64,000 nucleotides of DNA from Margaritifera margaritifera (GCA_029931535.1 JAQPZY010001596.1:1614001-1678000); one strand, 5' to 3'; counted from the stretch's first letter, positions 23,387 to 34,210 are shown. Translations and numbers: made by a program. Notes: generated from the sequence alone by a model not told the origin.

Positions 23387-24200
23387 GACAGCATATATAC
23401 CACGGGATAAAAAGCACATTCTGCCTTAGAAAATCACATCAATTGACTGATATTAGTTATATTCTGATTGGTTTCACTATTTTTTTACACAAAACTTTTT
23501 TGAAGATGCCTGATAATTTTCACAGTCTTTCAAATGGAAGCATGTAAATACACACAAACTTTTGTCACATGCACCAAAACGCTGATCACATCAAAGTCCT
23601 CTCTGACCTTTTCTTTTTGAAAAAGCAAAGTAAAATTAAAGCAAAGTCTTCAAAAGCTCCTCTCTTATAACAGCCAACTGAAATTTTTCCTAATCATAAG
23701 ACCTTCAGACGGTGACATCTGGTAAAATTCCTGATCTTCAAATCTTTAATAGCCATGTGTCCATTCTGACAAATATGAGCTGCTTCTAGATATCTAACCA
23801 TTACATTACAGGCACGAACCCTATGGCAACAATTAGGCTGGGTTGCTAATGGATGCAAAAAAGGTGGAAACAGTTATCATTCTGTGTAACAATAGATTTA
23901 ACTCTCAGCTATATTTTCATGCATTATGTAGGTTTTGCTTCGTAAGAGATATATTTTAAATTATAACATTTTATATATTTCTGCTAAGGGGGGTACTTAT
24001 ATCTTGCCGTTTTTTCAACATGAGACAATATCATTGGAAGTAAGATGATACATAATGACAGTAAAATAATGTAACATTATTCTATGTTGAACATTTATTG
24101 GAGATTTTTTAATGTAATTCAAACTATACATAAATTATCACCTTGAGGTATATTCTACTATTATATCTCTCAATGCCGTTAAAAAGAAGTACTAAAGACA
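23387..24200. other. No recognised feature
   Basis: AT-rich spacer. Confidence 0.4.
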
Positions 24201-24202
24201 TA

Positions 24203-24531
24203 CAGCTCTCCCCTGTTAAAATGTGCATCATTATAACGCAATTCTGGATATAACACGGTACTAATATGGACCCCTTAACCAAAATCATACCAATGTATAA
24301 CAATATAAGCTGAAAGAAAACAAGATGAAACTTCTATCTTCATTTCCTTTTCAAAATACCAATATCTAACACATTTTGATAGAGCCTGCTATACCATGGT
24401 TCTGTATATTAAGCTATTATCAATATATCGTTGTTCCATACATATCGTCACTCTCAATATAACACTGAAAGGTACATAACACGGTCAGCAGTTATGGACC
24501 CCAAATACTGCGTTATAACGAGGGAGAGATG
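24203..24531. mobile_element. pogo-like MITE, simple copy
   Basis: Inverted ends: TACAGCTCTCCCCTGTTA at the left and, complemented, TACATCTCTCCCTCGTTATA at the right, each beginning with TA. Both subterminal regions carry TATGGACCCC and the left one carries ATTCTGGATATAACACGG. About 330 bp with no coding capacity. It is the uninterrupted counterpart of 24622-26857. Confidence 0.75.
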
Positions 24532-24705
24532 TATCTTGTTGTCTTGAACATTTTGCCAACTTTCTTTGGGGGTGTTCAAATGATTATAAAGAAAATTACT
24601 GATTATAATGTTGATAAGATACAGCTCAGCTCTCCCTAGTTATAACACTACATTATAGTGCAATTCTGGATATAATACCATACCGCTATCGACCCCATGA
24701 CAAAA

Positions 24706-25914
24706 AACAAGAGGTAAACGTGGGCCTGTTATATCTCACATGGTTTACATAACTTAACAGCTGACCATTTCACTAAGCAGGCTTATGTAGTAGTATAAGA
24801 ACACTTTCTATGTAAACCATCTTCCAAAACTTTATATTATGCGAACTTTAAATATTTTACTATATCCTGATACAAATTCTTTCTGAAGATAATGGCATAA
24901 ATAATATGCACAACCTCTTCCTCATAATCAAAGTCATCCAAGATCTTGATGATAATAAACACAGCAGATCAAAAATTTGACTTTTAGAATGGTAACAAGC
25001 CCAGTCAATCAGATGCAATATCACCTCATTAATACGTATCAATCTTGCCCACTATTGAAACAGTCCAAGCTCCTGATGATAGAAGCATATATTCCTCGCT
25101 TGATCAAAATCTGATCACAAATATAGCTTCCAGTGGGGTAACACACTCAGCCAATCGATTCAAGATTATATCATTAATCTGCAATGATCTTGCTCATTAT
25201 CAAACCCATCCAAGCCAATATTTGAAGTTTAATCAAAATCAGATCAGAATATGGCTTCCAGACTAATAACAAGATCAGCCATTATTATCCGATGCAAGAT
25301 CAACCTGTTAATGTGTGCATCTCACTCATTATCAAATTTGTGCTAGATCTAATTGATGATATAAGTATATATTCCAAGTCTGATCAAAATCAGATCAGAA
25401 ATATTGCCGCCAGAGTGGTAACAAACTCAACCAATCAGATGCATGATCATGTATATATGCATATAATAGAGGGCCACAAGGAGGATTAGTTCCATGCAAC
25501 TAACTGTGTCACCCTCTTTAAATAAAGTCGTTATTATTATTATTATTATTATTACCTCATTTATATGAATTGATCCCACTCATTATCAAACTCATATGAG
25601 ATATTAATGATATAATCATATATTCCTAGTTTGATCAAAATTAGATCAGAAATATAGCCTCCAGAGTGGTAACAAGGTTAGACTATCAGGTGCAAGATAT
25701 CGTCATCGGTATGCATGGATCTTGGTCTTTATTGCACTCGTCTGAGATTTTGATGATACAAATGTATATCTGAAATCTGACTGAAATCAGATCAGAAATA
25801 TATGGACTCCAGTGGTAACAATTAATTGTTGACAGATAGGCACATGACACACAATGCATGGCGGACACAGGGCCAAACCATGAACCCACTTGACCTTACA
25901 TCCGGGTGAGCTAA
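24706..25914 (+). mobile_element. Helitron-like (pearl/HINE-type) insertion with internal array
   Basis: Starts AACAAGAG and ends GGTGAGCTAA. The interior has about six units of roughly 150 bp sharing AGTCTGATCAAAATCAGATC and CCAATCAGATGCA, with a LINE 3' tail inside. It interrupts the pogo-like MITE, whose two halves lie directly on each side. Pearl elements of bivalves and Helitron-like non-autonomous elements are known to carry such cores. The CTAA end preceded by an inverted repeat suits Helitrons, but no Rep/helicase gene is present. Confidence 0.6.
25466..25554 (+). mobile_element. LINE 3' end with (ATT)n tail
   Basis: GGGCCACAAGGAGGATTAG, then CACCCTCTTTAAATAAAG, then (TTA)n. Similar tails occur at 45.1, 51.6 and 56.5 kb. 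The AATAAAG next to an ATT microsatellite is typical of 3' ends of CR1/L2-like non-LTR elements in invertebrates. Confidence 0.65.
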
Positions 25915-26034
25915 TAAATCATTGTATTTGAATTGATGTATCAAAATGACAATATGGGTTGAAAGAAATCAACATGAAGCTTAGTATAATATCTTTACTT
26001 TTTAAAACATTATTATACATTCAACCATTCCCAC

Positions 26035-26810
26035 TATACTACAGTTTGGTACATATGCAGTTCCCACTATACCTCAGTTTGGTACATATGCAGTTCTCAC
26101 TATACCCCAGTTTGGTACATATGCAGTTCTCACTATACCACAGTTTGGTACATATGCAGTTCCCACTATACCACAGTTTGGTACATATGCAGTTCTCACT
26201 ATACCCCAGTTTGGTACATATGCAGTTCTCACTATACCACAGTTTGGTACATATGCAGTTCCCACTATACCACAGTTTGGTACATATGCAGTTCTCACTA
26301 TACCACAGTTTGGTACATATGCAGTTCTCACTATACCACAGTTTGGTACATATGCAGTTCTCACTATACCACAGTTTGGTACATATGCAGTTCTCACTAT
26401 ACCACAGTTTGGTACATATGCAGTTCTCACTATACCCCAGTTTGGTACATATGCAGTTCCCACTATACCACAGTTTGGTACATATGCAGTACTCACTATA
26501 CCAGTTTGGTACATATGCAGTTCTCACTATACCACAGTTTGGTACATATGCAGTTCTCACTATACCACAGTTTGGTACATATGCAGTTCTCACTATACCA
26601 CAGTTTGGTACAAGTGCAGTTCTCACTATACCCCAGTTTGGTACATATGCAGTTCTCACTATACCACAGTTTGGTACATATGCAGTTCTCACTATACCAC
26701 AGTTTGGTACATATGCAGTTCTCACTATACCACAGTTTGGTACATATGCAGTTCTCACTATACCACAGTTTGGTACATATTCAGTTCTCACTATACCACG
26801 GTTCAGTACA
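26035..26810. repeat. 33-bp minisatellite inside the MITE
   Basis: About 23 highly uniform units: TTTGGTACATATGCAGTTCT, then CACTATACCACAG. Because 33 is a multiple of 3 and the unit lacks stops, long ORFs (up to 284 codons) appear in several frames and on both strands; one 2-bp shorter unit near 26495 switches frames. These are not genes. The unit resembles a single-copy segment at about 24433-24476 in the simple MITE (CATACATATCGTCACTCTCA...GGTACATAAC). Confidence 0.95.
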
Positions 26811-26859
26811 TAACGATAATGGACCCCCAACTACTGCATTATAACAAGGAAGAGCTGTA

Positions 26860-27376
26860 TTTGCAAAATCCTAATAAAGAAAATGTTTTCCATGAAAAAT
26901 TACAGTACAAAAAAACCTATGCTTTTTATAATTTATAATGTACACAAAAAATGAACAATATGAAAAATTACACAAATTAAGGTATATTACACTTTTATGA
27001 AGTATTTTGATGAGAAGTCTGGGAAATAATAGGTTTTATATTCCAGCAAATAAGACAGCATTCCTCTTAATATCTGCCCTGGTGGCCTCCCTAACAAAGG
27101 CATTGGATGGGGGGTGGGGGTGATAATGGTAGTCTTATAGTGGGGTATATTTGAGCATGGACTTTTCTAGGAAATTCACAAGAAATATGACAATTATTCT
27201 GATACTTGGACATTTTACTTCCATAATTCCTCTACAGGTCTGTGAAAATGGTAGGCAATTTCTTTGTCACATGTTTCATATGAAAGAATGATAGTCAAAC
27301 CAAGAGAATATGGGTCAAAATAGAAACAAGTTAAGTAGCACAGAGCAAAATTTGGATTCTTGTTCTGTTATATTTC
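26860..27376. other. No recognised feature
   Basis: AT-rich spacer. Confidence 0.4.
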
Positions 27377-27475
27377 AGTGGTCCCCATTCTTGGGAGTTG
27401 GCTAAACCACATACACCTTCTGCCATAAAAAGGTTGCCTTCTAAAATGGTGTCCTCTTCATGAAGGAGGAACTAA
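27377..27475 (+). mobile_element. pogo-like end, solo remnant
   Basis: CAGTGGTCCCCATTCTTG, then CACCTTCTGCCATAAAAAGG and TGGTGTCCTC follow the same order as the left end at 14469 (CAGTGGTCCCCCTCTTATAA, CACCCCTTCTGCAGCAAAAA, GGGTGGCC). No partner end was found nearby. Confidence 0.6.
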
Positions 27476-27574
27476 ATAGTAAAAATATACTGTTCATGTG
27501 TCAGGCACGAGACCTCTGATCCAGGGTAGTTTCTTATGAGAGAACCATGGGGAACCATTATACCTCTATCATCG

Positions 27575-27751
27575 AGTTTGTTTTTGTTGGTTTTAGCGAT
27601 ACTTGAAACACATTATTGGCTACACATGTATCATGCTGAGGAAATGGGAGCTAAGTACCTTTCCCAAAGACACAAGGCAGTCGACCCAGGCTGGACTGGG
27701 TGGGTATCAAACCTGCGACCCTTGGATTAAGAGTTCAACACTAAGAGAGAC
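27575..27751 (-). mobile_element. SINE, V-SINE/RUDI-like
   Basis: On the minus strand the B box is clear (GCAGGTTTGATACCC), followed by GTGTCTTTGGGAAAGGTACT, TAGCTCCCATTTCCTC and AGCCAATAATGTGTT. The latter phrase recurs in the 56.8 kb copy. The A-box half is decayed (TCTCTTAGTGTTGAACTC). Confidence 0.82.
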
Positions 27752-27983
27752 ATTATAAATCTAAAACAAAGTGAAGCCTTTTGAATCTGTACTCTGTTTA
27801 CTAGAATATCCCACTGTTTGAATGAATTTTGTGCTGATTTTCTTCTTAGGTCAAAATGTATTATTTTAACTAGGATTCTGCAGAATGCAATGTCTCGCCT
27901 GCAATGTCTCCCTTGTCTCACCTCTCAAGACATATTCCAAATTACTCAGACAAGTCACTTAAGCATGGGAAAATGGAAAAGGT

Positions 27984-28134
27984 TACCATACATTCTTGCT
28001 TATAAGTATACTGTTTGTTCTACAGATTACTAAGAAACTGCATAGACCCAGATCTGTGGCACATTATGTAACAGCAGATCTGGATCTATGCAGTTTGCAG
28101 TTGGATCCAACTTGTAAGCAAGTATATATGGTAC
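27984..28134 (-). mobile_element. Double-hairpin element, internally deleted copy
   Basis: Outer ends TACCATACATTCTTGCTTATAAG-type and AAGTATATATGGTA are present. One hairpin is intact (AACTGCATAGACCCAGATCT pairing with AGATCTGGATCTATGCAGTT); the other is reduced to the GTTTGTTCTACAGATTA linker. Confidence 0.85.
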
Positions 28135-28225
28135 CTCCATTTGCCTGTGATGAGCTGTACTCTCCAAGATACATACATCAATTAAGTTTCTAAATTTTAC
28201 ATGCAACATCATCTGAGAAACTTAC

Positions 28226-28307
28226 CTAAATGCAAAAACTCAACAATGATGCCTACTCCAGCAACAACAATGACAACACCATGAGAAAAGTGATGCATAT
28301 GTCTCGT
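28226..28307 (-). CDS. Candidate exon encoding a membrane-type segment
   Basis: An 82-bp minus-strand segment lies between an AG (28309-28308) preceded by a T-rich tract and a strong GTAAGTTT donor after base 28226. The open frame reads TRHMHHFSHGVVIVVAGVGI, then IVEFLHL, giving about 18 hydrophobic residues. It is on the same strand as the IA-2-like exon at 37.7 kb and downstream of it, where that family's transmembrane segment would be encoded. An intervening exon would be required to satisfy phase and length, and I did not find one. It could equally be chance or a different gene. Confidence 0.3.
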
Positions 28308-28579
28308 CTATGCTTTGATAGCAAGATATAAAAAAACTCACTCAGATCGAGACATATTTAATAATGCGACCTGGATGTAATGAGATTGGCACTATAGAGG
28401 TTTACTGAACATGAGATGCAATTATTGTTGAAAACCTACAAGCTATAGACAGGATTAAGTAGCAGTGACAATTATAGAAGAACTCGTACAAAATCACTCC
28501 ATTAAATGTAGAAATAGAGTATAATTTAAAACCACATGGAAATTATTGTATATAATTGCTTATAAGTCCAGTCCAACTA

Positions 28580-30111
28580 CACCTCTCCCTCGATAACTCG
28601 CACACAATAGGGTAAAAAAACACAGACCACACTATAATCGAGGGCGTGAGTTACTGAGGGACCTCTAAAACTGAAGAAGGGGTGCCATCCTGGCTATACA
28701 TCAAGAAGACTGGGAGGGGGGAGGGAGTAGAGGCACAGTTTAATGGCTGAATATTCGTTTTATAATCACGCTGGGAATAATTGTCAATAAACAGATTTTT
28801 CTAATGAAATTCTTTGCTTTTCAGTATAAATTACCTTTATTTTCAAGATAACTAATCTCTGAAAGATCGTTAAAAATATTACTCAAAGAGGTTTCAACAC
28901 ACATCACGTACATGTGTACCCTGTTGTGTACCTGCAAAACACCGTGTATTACATCACTGCTTGTTGCAAAAAAAAACAAGACTCCTTTTATTTTTTAAAC
29001 TAGAGACATTTATTTCATGAAACAACCATCAACGTTGGAACTCGATTTTTTAAAATTGTTTTATTAGTAAAATAATGATGCCATGATTTCATTGCAAGTA
29101 ATAGTGAAACATCTGCTCATCCTTGAGAAAATCTCTGAGTGCCAATTCAGGAATTTTAAGTTCACTACAAACTTTGGAACATGCCTCTCCATAATGAACC
29201 GTATCTATGAAAAAAAAACTTTGCATTCATCAAGTACTCCTTTCACTTGGTTGCCTTGCTATTTTTGATCACATTTGTGAATGACTAGGATAATGTAAGG
29301 TAGATTAATTATGTTACTTACGTAACTATATTTATCACAGTGTTTGAGTGGTCAATTGAAATAAGTTGATCTAAGACACAACCGTGACCACTAGCTCATA
29401 CAGAAGTAAGATAAGCATGTCTTTTAACTTTTTTTTATTCAACCCCCATCATTTGATTTGATACAAAATACGCAACTGACATGATAATACAAAGCAGTTC
29501 TGCTATTAATTGAGTGTAACAATATAATAAATACGTCCGCAAATCAGAGTTCAACACAGATGCCACTCAATTAGATTCTCACAGAAATGCTCACAGACAT
29601 AGCTGTGATAGTAGATTGACATTTTTCACATTTGAATACAAGAGGGAATATTGCATTTATGATGATTACACTAAAACCGAATTAAAAGATAGAACTAAAA
29701 CACAAATTTCACTTGAAAAAACTTATTTCATTGGTATTTATTTCTTAAAGTGTTGCCACCAGTAGGCATTAGTGACATTTTCATTTATCAAAATTTAATC
29801 GAATATTGTTATCTACAGTGAACTGAGAAAATTTTTTTGTAAAGAAAATGTAACAAAATATACGACTTCTTATTAAAAGTTGAGAATTTCATGATATTGA
29901 TTCAAATTTCTGTACAACCGCCATTTCTGACAATAAAACGAACGATATATTAAGGTTTTGTTTACCAATTTTGATCCTGATTTTCTTCACGTTGAACAAA
30001 TAAGGGTCCATTCTTTTGACATTGTCTAGAAAAAAAAATGTGATCAACACCTGCCCCACATTAAAAGCGGGTTCGCGAGTTATCTGGGCGCAAGTTATAG
30101 AGGGAGAGGTG
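28580..30111. mobile_element. pogo/Tigger-like element, 1.5 kb, with TA duplication
   Basis: Inverted ends: CACCTCTCCCTCGATAACTCGC at the left, mirrored at the right by a version with two mismatches (AAGTTATAGAGGGAGAGGTG). TA is present at 28578-28579 and 30112-30113. The surrounding double-hairpin element proves the empty site. A weak helix-turn-helix transposase remnant lies inside. The interior is otherwise AT-rich with no long ORF. Confidence 0.85.
29095..29230 (+). pseudogene. Possible pogo-type helix-turn-helix remnant
   Basis: A short open stretch reads LILEKISECQFRNF, then TTNFGTCLSIMNRIYEKK. This follows the pogo/Tigger pattern ..L.EK.......A..FG.S.STV.RI...K. It is short and diverged, but its position inside an element with pogo-like ends supports the call. 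No DDE domain follows. Confidence 0.4.
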
Positions 30112-30299
30112 TACAAACAACATAGACCCTGATCTGCCGTTTCATTATGCGACAGCAGATCTGGGCCTGTGCAGTTTGCTGTTAGACTTGACATATAAGC
30201 AAGTACATATAGTAGATTTGAACCCAATACTGTGACTTCATTTTATTTTTAAGGTTATCATTTTCTGTGGTTTTGCAAAAACAGAGACCTTTTTTTTTT

Positions 30300-30985
30300 T
30301 AAACCCTAAGCTGATATTACCACCCATTCAGAAGGAGTTGCGAGAACAATATTTTCAAGATGGCCACTGTGATGGCCATATTGGATGTCAAAGTGGCACC
30401 ATTTTTATTTAAGACCAACAAAACAGCACAATAGTTCTGGTGAAAACCCCATGTCAATGACTTTCCATTCAGAAGAAGCAGTGATAACAAAATTTCAAGA
30501 TGGCTGCTGTTGAGGCCATGTCGGATGTCAGATCGAGACCATTTTCATTTAGGACCAATTAGACATCATAAGAAGTCTTTTACCAAAAGCCCCATGCTGA
30601 AATGACCATCCACTCAGGAGGAGTAGTAACAAGAAGACTTTAAAGATGGCCACTATGACGTCCATCAGCACCATTTTCATTTAGGACCAGCTAGACATCC
30701 TAAGAAGTTTTGCAGTAAAAATCCAATGTTGATATGACCCTCCTTTCAGAAGGAGTAGTGATAAGATTTTCAAGACAGCCATTGTGGAAACCATATTGGA
30801 TGTTCAAGTACCACCATTTTCATTGATAGGACCAACTAGACCTTGGGATGAATTTGTATGTAAAGTTTCATATCAATCCTCCATGTAGTTTAGGAGGAGT
30901 AGCGATAACAAACTTGTGCTAACAGACAGATGTACAACAGACAACAGACATTAGGCCATCCCATAAACTCTTCTAATCTATGAGG
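30300..30985 (+). repeat. Array of about 135-bp units ('AAGATGGCC' family)
   Basis: Five units carry CATTTAGGACCAACTAGACA, TCATAAGAAGTCTTT, GAAAACCCCATG, TCAGAAGGAGTAGTGATAA and TTTCAAGATGGCCACTGTGA. It ends with an ACAGACAACAGAC stretch and GGCCATCCCATAAACTCTTC. The same family builds 41190-41760. Confidence 0.85.
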
Positions 30986-31473
30986 AGTAGAGCTAAAAAT
31001 GTGAACAAGTCCATGTTGGTCCATATAAAGAGAAATGTTTACATTCAAGAGAAAACCAGTAATATATTGATACTTTATTCCTTCTCCTGCTTTTGCATCA
31101 CTGTCATGGATGCTCTTCACTTGCCAGATTTGCTTGGACACGCACATTGAAAAAGGAGGAAGATATGAGACAGCTGATTTGTTAACACATACTAAAGAAG
31201 CCAATCAGATGCAGCATTACGAATGTGGCTAAGTTGGGACTGGTTCTGTTTTCTCTCAAATAGGACATCTAATCAGAACATCGCTTGAGCTTTTCCAAGG
31301 CACAACGGTAAGAAGCAGGCTCTGTTCCGACTGAGATGACATCACCTACCCAAAGCTTATTTAACCATTCTCAAAAATTCATAATTTTGACTTGATTCGT
31401 GATGTAGATGGAGTCAAAAATTCATACAAATTATGGACATTTGTAAGGCCCATCATCTGTGTGTGCGTGTATG

Positions 31474-31522
<49 letters not shown>

Positions 31523-32341
31523 TATATATGAGATCCTGAAATTCTAAAGGCTCTTGCCTGACATTTGTTTACTGAAAATGAACATGATGACCATATATTT
31601 TTCAAATCTGATCTATAAACATTACAAGGACATATAACAAATTGTGACAAAAAAGAAAACATTGGCATACCTAATTAATAAATGTACCAGAAAATGTGTC
31701 ATTTTTGGATCTTGATCTGTTGCTGCTTCAGTGTTAGTATTAATCTTCTATCATTGACTGGTTTCCTCTCAAACTAATTATTTAGAAAAAAAATCTCTTC
31801 CTTGAGAAAACTATACCATAGAATTTCATCCAACAATAGTATTTTATTCAACTCTACTGTTTTTACAAATTAATTAATAACTGCAACAAGATGACTTACT
31901 ACCTCGAAAATATGTAACACCTAATTAATGGGCATTTCCGGTAAAGTCAGATTGTGAAGTTTTATTTTATCAGGTCCCCGCAAAAAAGTCTTGAACAATG
32001 ATAATAAAAGCTGGTTGTTGTTGCTAGTATCGTTTTGTTTCTTAATTCGGACCTAGGCTTCAAATCATGTGTTGATACACTGTGACACAAACAACATTTT
32101 GTGTGGGATTGAAGCAATGTCTATAGAACAGACCTTGGGGCAATCGTTCAGTTATTGGGTTCTTGACAAGTTCAGAAGATAAGCTTTCACACCTCTTTTG
32201 TCATGTGTTTTGGGGCTATACAGAGTTTAAACAATTGCAAAATCAAAATGACTAAAAAAGTTTAGTCTGCAACATCTCTATTGATTCTCTGACAAAGAAA
32301 CAATGTGCAAACTACAGTGTCAGAACTAGATTGAGCCCAAG
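30986..32341. other. Spacer with one (TA)n/(CA)n microsatellite
   Basis: TA repeats at 31477-31511 are followed by CA to 31521. A 104-codon minus ORF over 30890-31204 partly overlaps the array end and has no family features. Otherwise nothing recognised. Confidence 0.5.
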
Positions 32342-32502
32342 CAGTAGTGTACTAATGGGGGTGGGGGGGTGGATGGGGTGGTTGCCCCGTGCACCAAAGG
32401 TCTTGGGGCACCAAAAACAGCTTTTAAAAATTCGGACCTTGTATTCTGGCTCTTGGGGCCATCTTCATCACCCCGGGCGCCATTTACCCTTAGTACGCAC
32501 TG
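32342..32502. mobile_element. hAT-type MITE, 161 bp, with an 8-bp target duplication
   Basis: Terminal inverted repeats are CAGTAGTGTACTAA and TTAGTACGCACTG. The 8-bp direct repeat AGCCCAAG lies immediately outside on both sides (32334-32341 and 32503-32510). The 8-bp duplication and CAGTG-type ends fit the hAT superfamily. The interior is GC-rich (TTGCCCCGTGCACCAAAGG, CTTGGGGCACCAAAA) and non-coding, so the element would depend on an external transposase. The uncorrupted duplication suggests a fairly recent insertion. Confidence 0.88.
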
Positions 32503-32510
32503 AGCCCAAG

Positions 32511-33317
32511 GAACATATTCCCACCCCAAACTACCAGTGTCCCCCTAAATTCAACAAATTCCCATATCTTGACCATTAAATGGGGACATAGGTACATAAA
32601 ATGTCCACTGACAGCTCAACTAAGGTGCAACACTGAAACTAGACTTAAGTTACCTTTGAATTAGCTTAGTCAGCAACATCTTTAATGACTGTCCAACAAA
32701 GAAACAATCTGTAAACTAGACTTAGTCACTTTTGAATGCTACACTGTTATGGTGTTTATTTATAAGTTTAATGGATCAAAAATCAAAGATGAGTTAATAT
32801 AATGGTAAATGAGAACTCCCATCACCGATATCCATTTGCTCAAAGTATGTACCAGTCAAAACCTTTGATCTACCAGACATGTCCGGCAAATACACAGATT
32901 TCAGGATATATATTATAAACCAGCCCAAAAGCATAAAAGTCATATTTTTGAAAATATCAAATTTTGTTTTCTTTTCATTACTGTTGGATATATTAATTTT
33001 TAAAAAATTGCTGTGCATATGATCTTTGCATTTATTTTCCTTTATTTTACCCTATTTTACCCTTTCATTTTTAACTTTATTTCCTTAGTTAAATAAATTT
33101 CACTGAATCAAAATCATGACATCATCATCTGGTATATCAATACGGCATCAGCCTTATATGACACATACGTTTGGGATGGCCCATATAGAGATTCATAGAT
33201 GCCCATATACCAATTGGAATTCAAAAGCGTTATTTTAAGCGTATTTACAGCCTTTGAAAGAATTCACCAATTACTGGTAAATATGTGTACACAAATCTCA
33301 TGGTGTGAGATTTAACG
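32511..33317. other. No recognised feature
   Basis: AT-rich spacer with no convincing ORF or repeat. Confidence 0.4.
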
Positions 33318-33530
33318 TCTATACTCATGTATAATCCGATACCAACTGCAAACTGCATAGACCCAGATCTGCCGGTGCATTATGCGCCAGCAGATCTGGG
33401 TATATGCAATTTGTAAGAACTAATCAGTAGAACAAACAACACAGACCCTGATCTGCCTGCGCATTATGCGGTGGCAGATTAGGGTCTATGTTCTTTGCAT
33501 TTGGACCCGGCTTATACGCGAGTATATACC
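33318..33530 (+). mobile_element. Double-hairpin element
   Basis: Both hairpins are present. The first pairs CTGCATAGACCCAGATCTGC with GCAGATCTGGGTATATGCA. The second pairs CACAGACCCTGATCTGCC with GGCAGATTAGGGTCTATG. Loops are CATTATGCG-type. The left outer arm is diverged (TATACTCATGTATAA); the right arm is CTTATACGCGAGTATATACC. Confidence 0.9.
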
Positions 33531-33539
33531 CTGCCTAAT

Positions 33540-34210
33540 GTTAACATCTGGAAACCATTTTTCTTATTTCAATCACAGCGATTTTGACTTTTGACCTTTT
33601 GACCCTAAATTCAGTAAGCTTCCTTATCCCAAGTGGAAGCCATCCACAAAGTTTGGTTTAGGTATGTGATGTAGAATTAATGCTACTGTGCAAAAAACAT
33701 TCTTATTCTTTCACGATGACCTTGTACCTTAACTTTTGACTCCAAAATCAGCACCATTTTCCATCAACCAGTGCAAGCCATTCACAAAGTTTGGTAACTA
33801 TAGATGATAGGGAACCCAAGTAATTGTGTCTAAACCATTTTCTTCTTTAAGCCAGAGTAATCTTGACCTTTGATCTGTTGAGCCCAAAATCAAGTGTTAT
33901 TCTTTACACAATGTGCAAGACAACCACAAAGTTTGGTACTTGTTGATGGAGGAGTACTCATTCTTATTTAGCAGACACGATTTTTCTTCTTGCAGTCAGT
34001 GGCCTTGACCTTTGACCTACTGACTCCAAAATCAATAGGATTATTCCTTATTCCAAGTTCAAGCTATCCACAAAGTCTAGTAACAGTAGATGGTGGAGAA
34101 CTCAAGTTATTATGCAAAAACAGATACTGGTAACAGACAGATGAACAGACAGACAAACAATATCATAACATAATACACTCCACATCACCACATCAAGGCA
34201 AGCATATAAA
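33540..34210 (+). repeat. Array carrying TGACCTTTGACC (about 150-bp units)
   Basis: Four units carry CTTGACCTTTGACCT-like, CCAAAATCAATAGG-like, CAAGCCATCCACAAAGTTTG, GTAACTGTAGATGGTGGAG and TTGTGCAAAAACCATTTTTC variants. It ends in ACAGACAGATGAACAGACAG and GCAAGCATATAAAAAGG. The same family is at 36.6, 45.2, 54.7 and 63.9 kb. Confidence 0.85.

Larger units (their letters stand above)
24622..26857. mobile_element. pogo-like MITE, second copy, expanded and interrupted
   Basis: The left end TACAGCTCAGCTCTCCCTAG and the complemented right end TACAGCTCTTCCTTGTTATA match the 24.2 kb copy. After the left end both copies read GCAATTCTGGATATAA, then GACCCC. In this copy a 1.2 kb Helitron-like element (24706-25914) follows. 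The MITE then resumes: CAATATGGGTTGAAAGAAAT here against CAATATAAGCTGAAAGAAAA there. Its right half is expanded into the 33-bp array before ending ATGGACCCCCAACTACTGCA. Confidence 0.75.
28545..30214 (-). mobile_element. Double-hairpin element split by a pogo-like insertion
   Basis: The left outer arm and TATAAGTCCAGTCCAAC lie at 28545-28577. The rest (CAAACAACATAGACCCTGAT ... GCAGTTTGC ... ATATAAGCAAGTACATATAGTA) resumes at 30114-30214. Removing the 28580-30111 insert and one TA restores an uninterrupted element. The remaining hairpin is chimeric: its left half is the ACAACATAGACCCTG type and its right half the CTGTGCAGTTT type, so the two original hairpins have fused by deletion. Confidence 0.85.

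Noticed and set aside
25959..26844. ORFs of up to 284 codons on both strands
   Set aside because: They are the 33-bp minisatellite, whose length is a multiple of three and whose unit lacks stops in several frames. A secreted repetitive protein was considered, but openness on both strands and the location inside a MITE argue against it.
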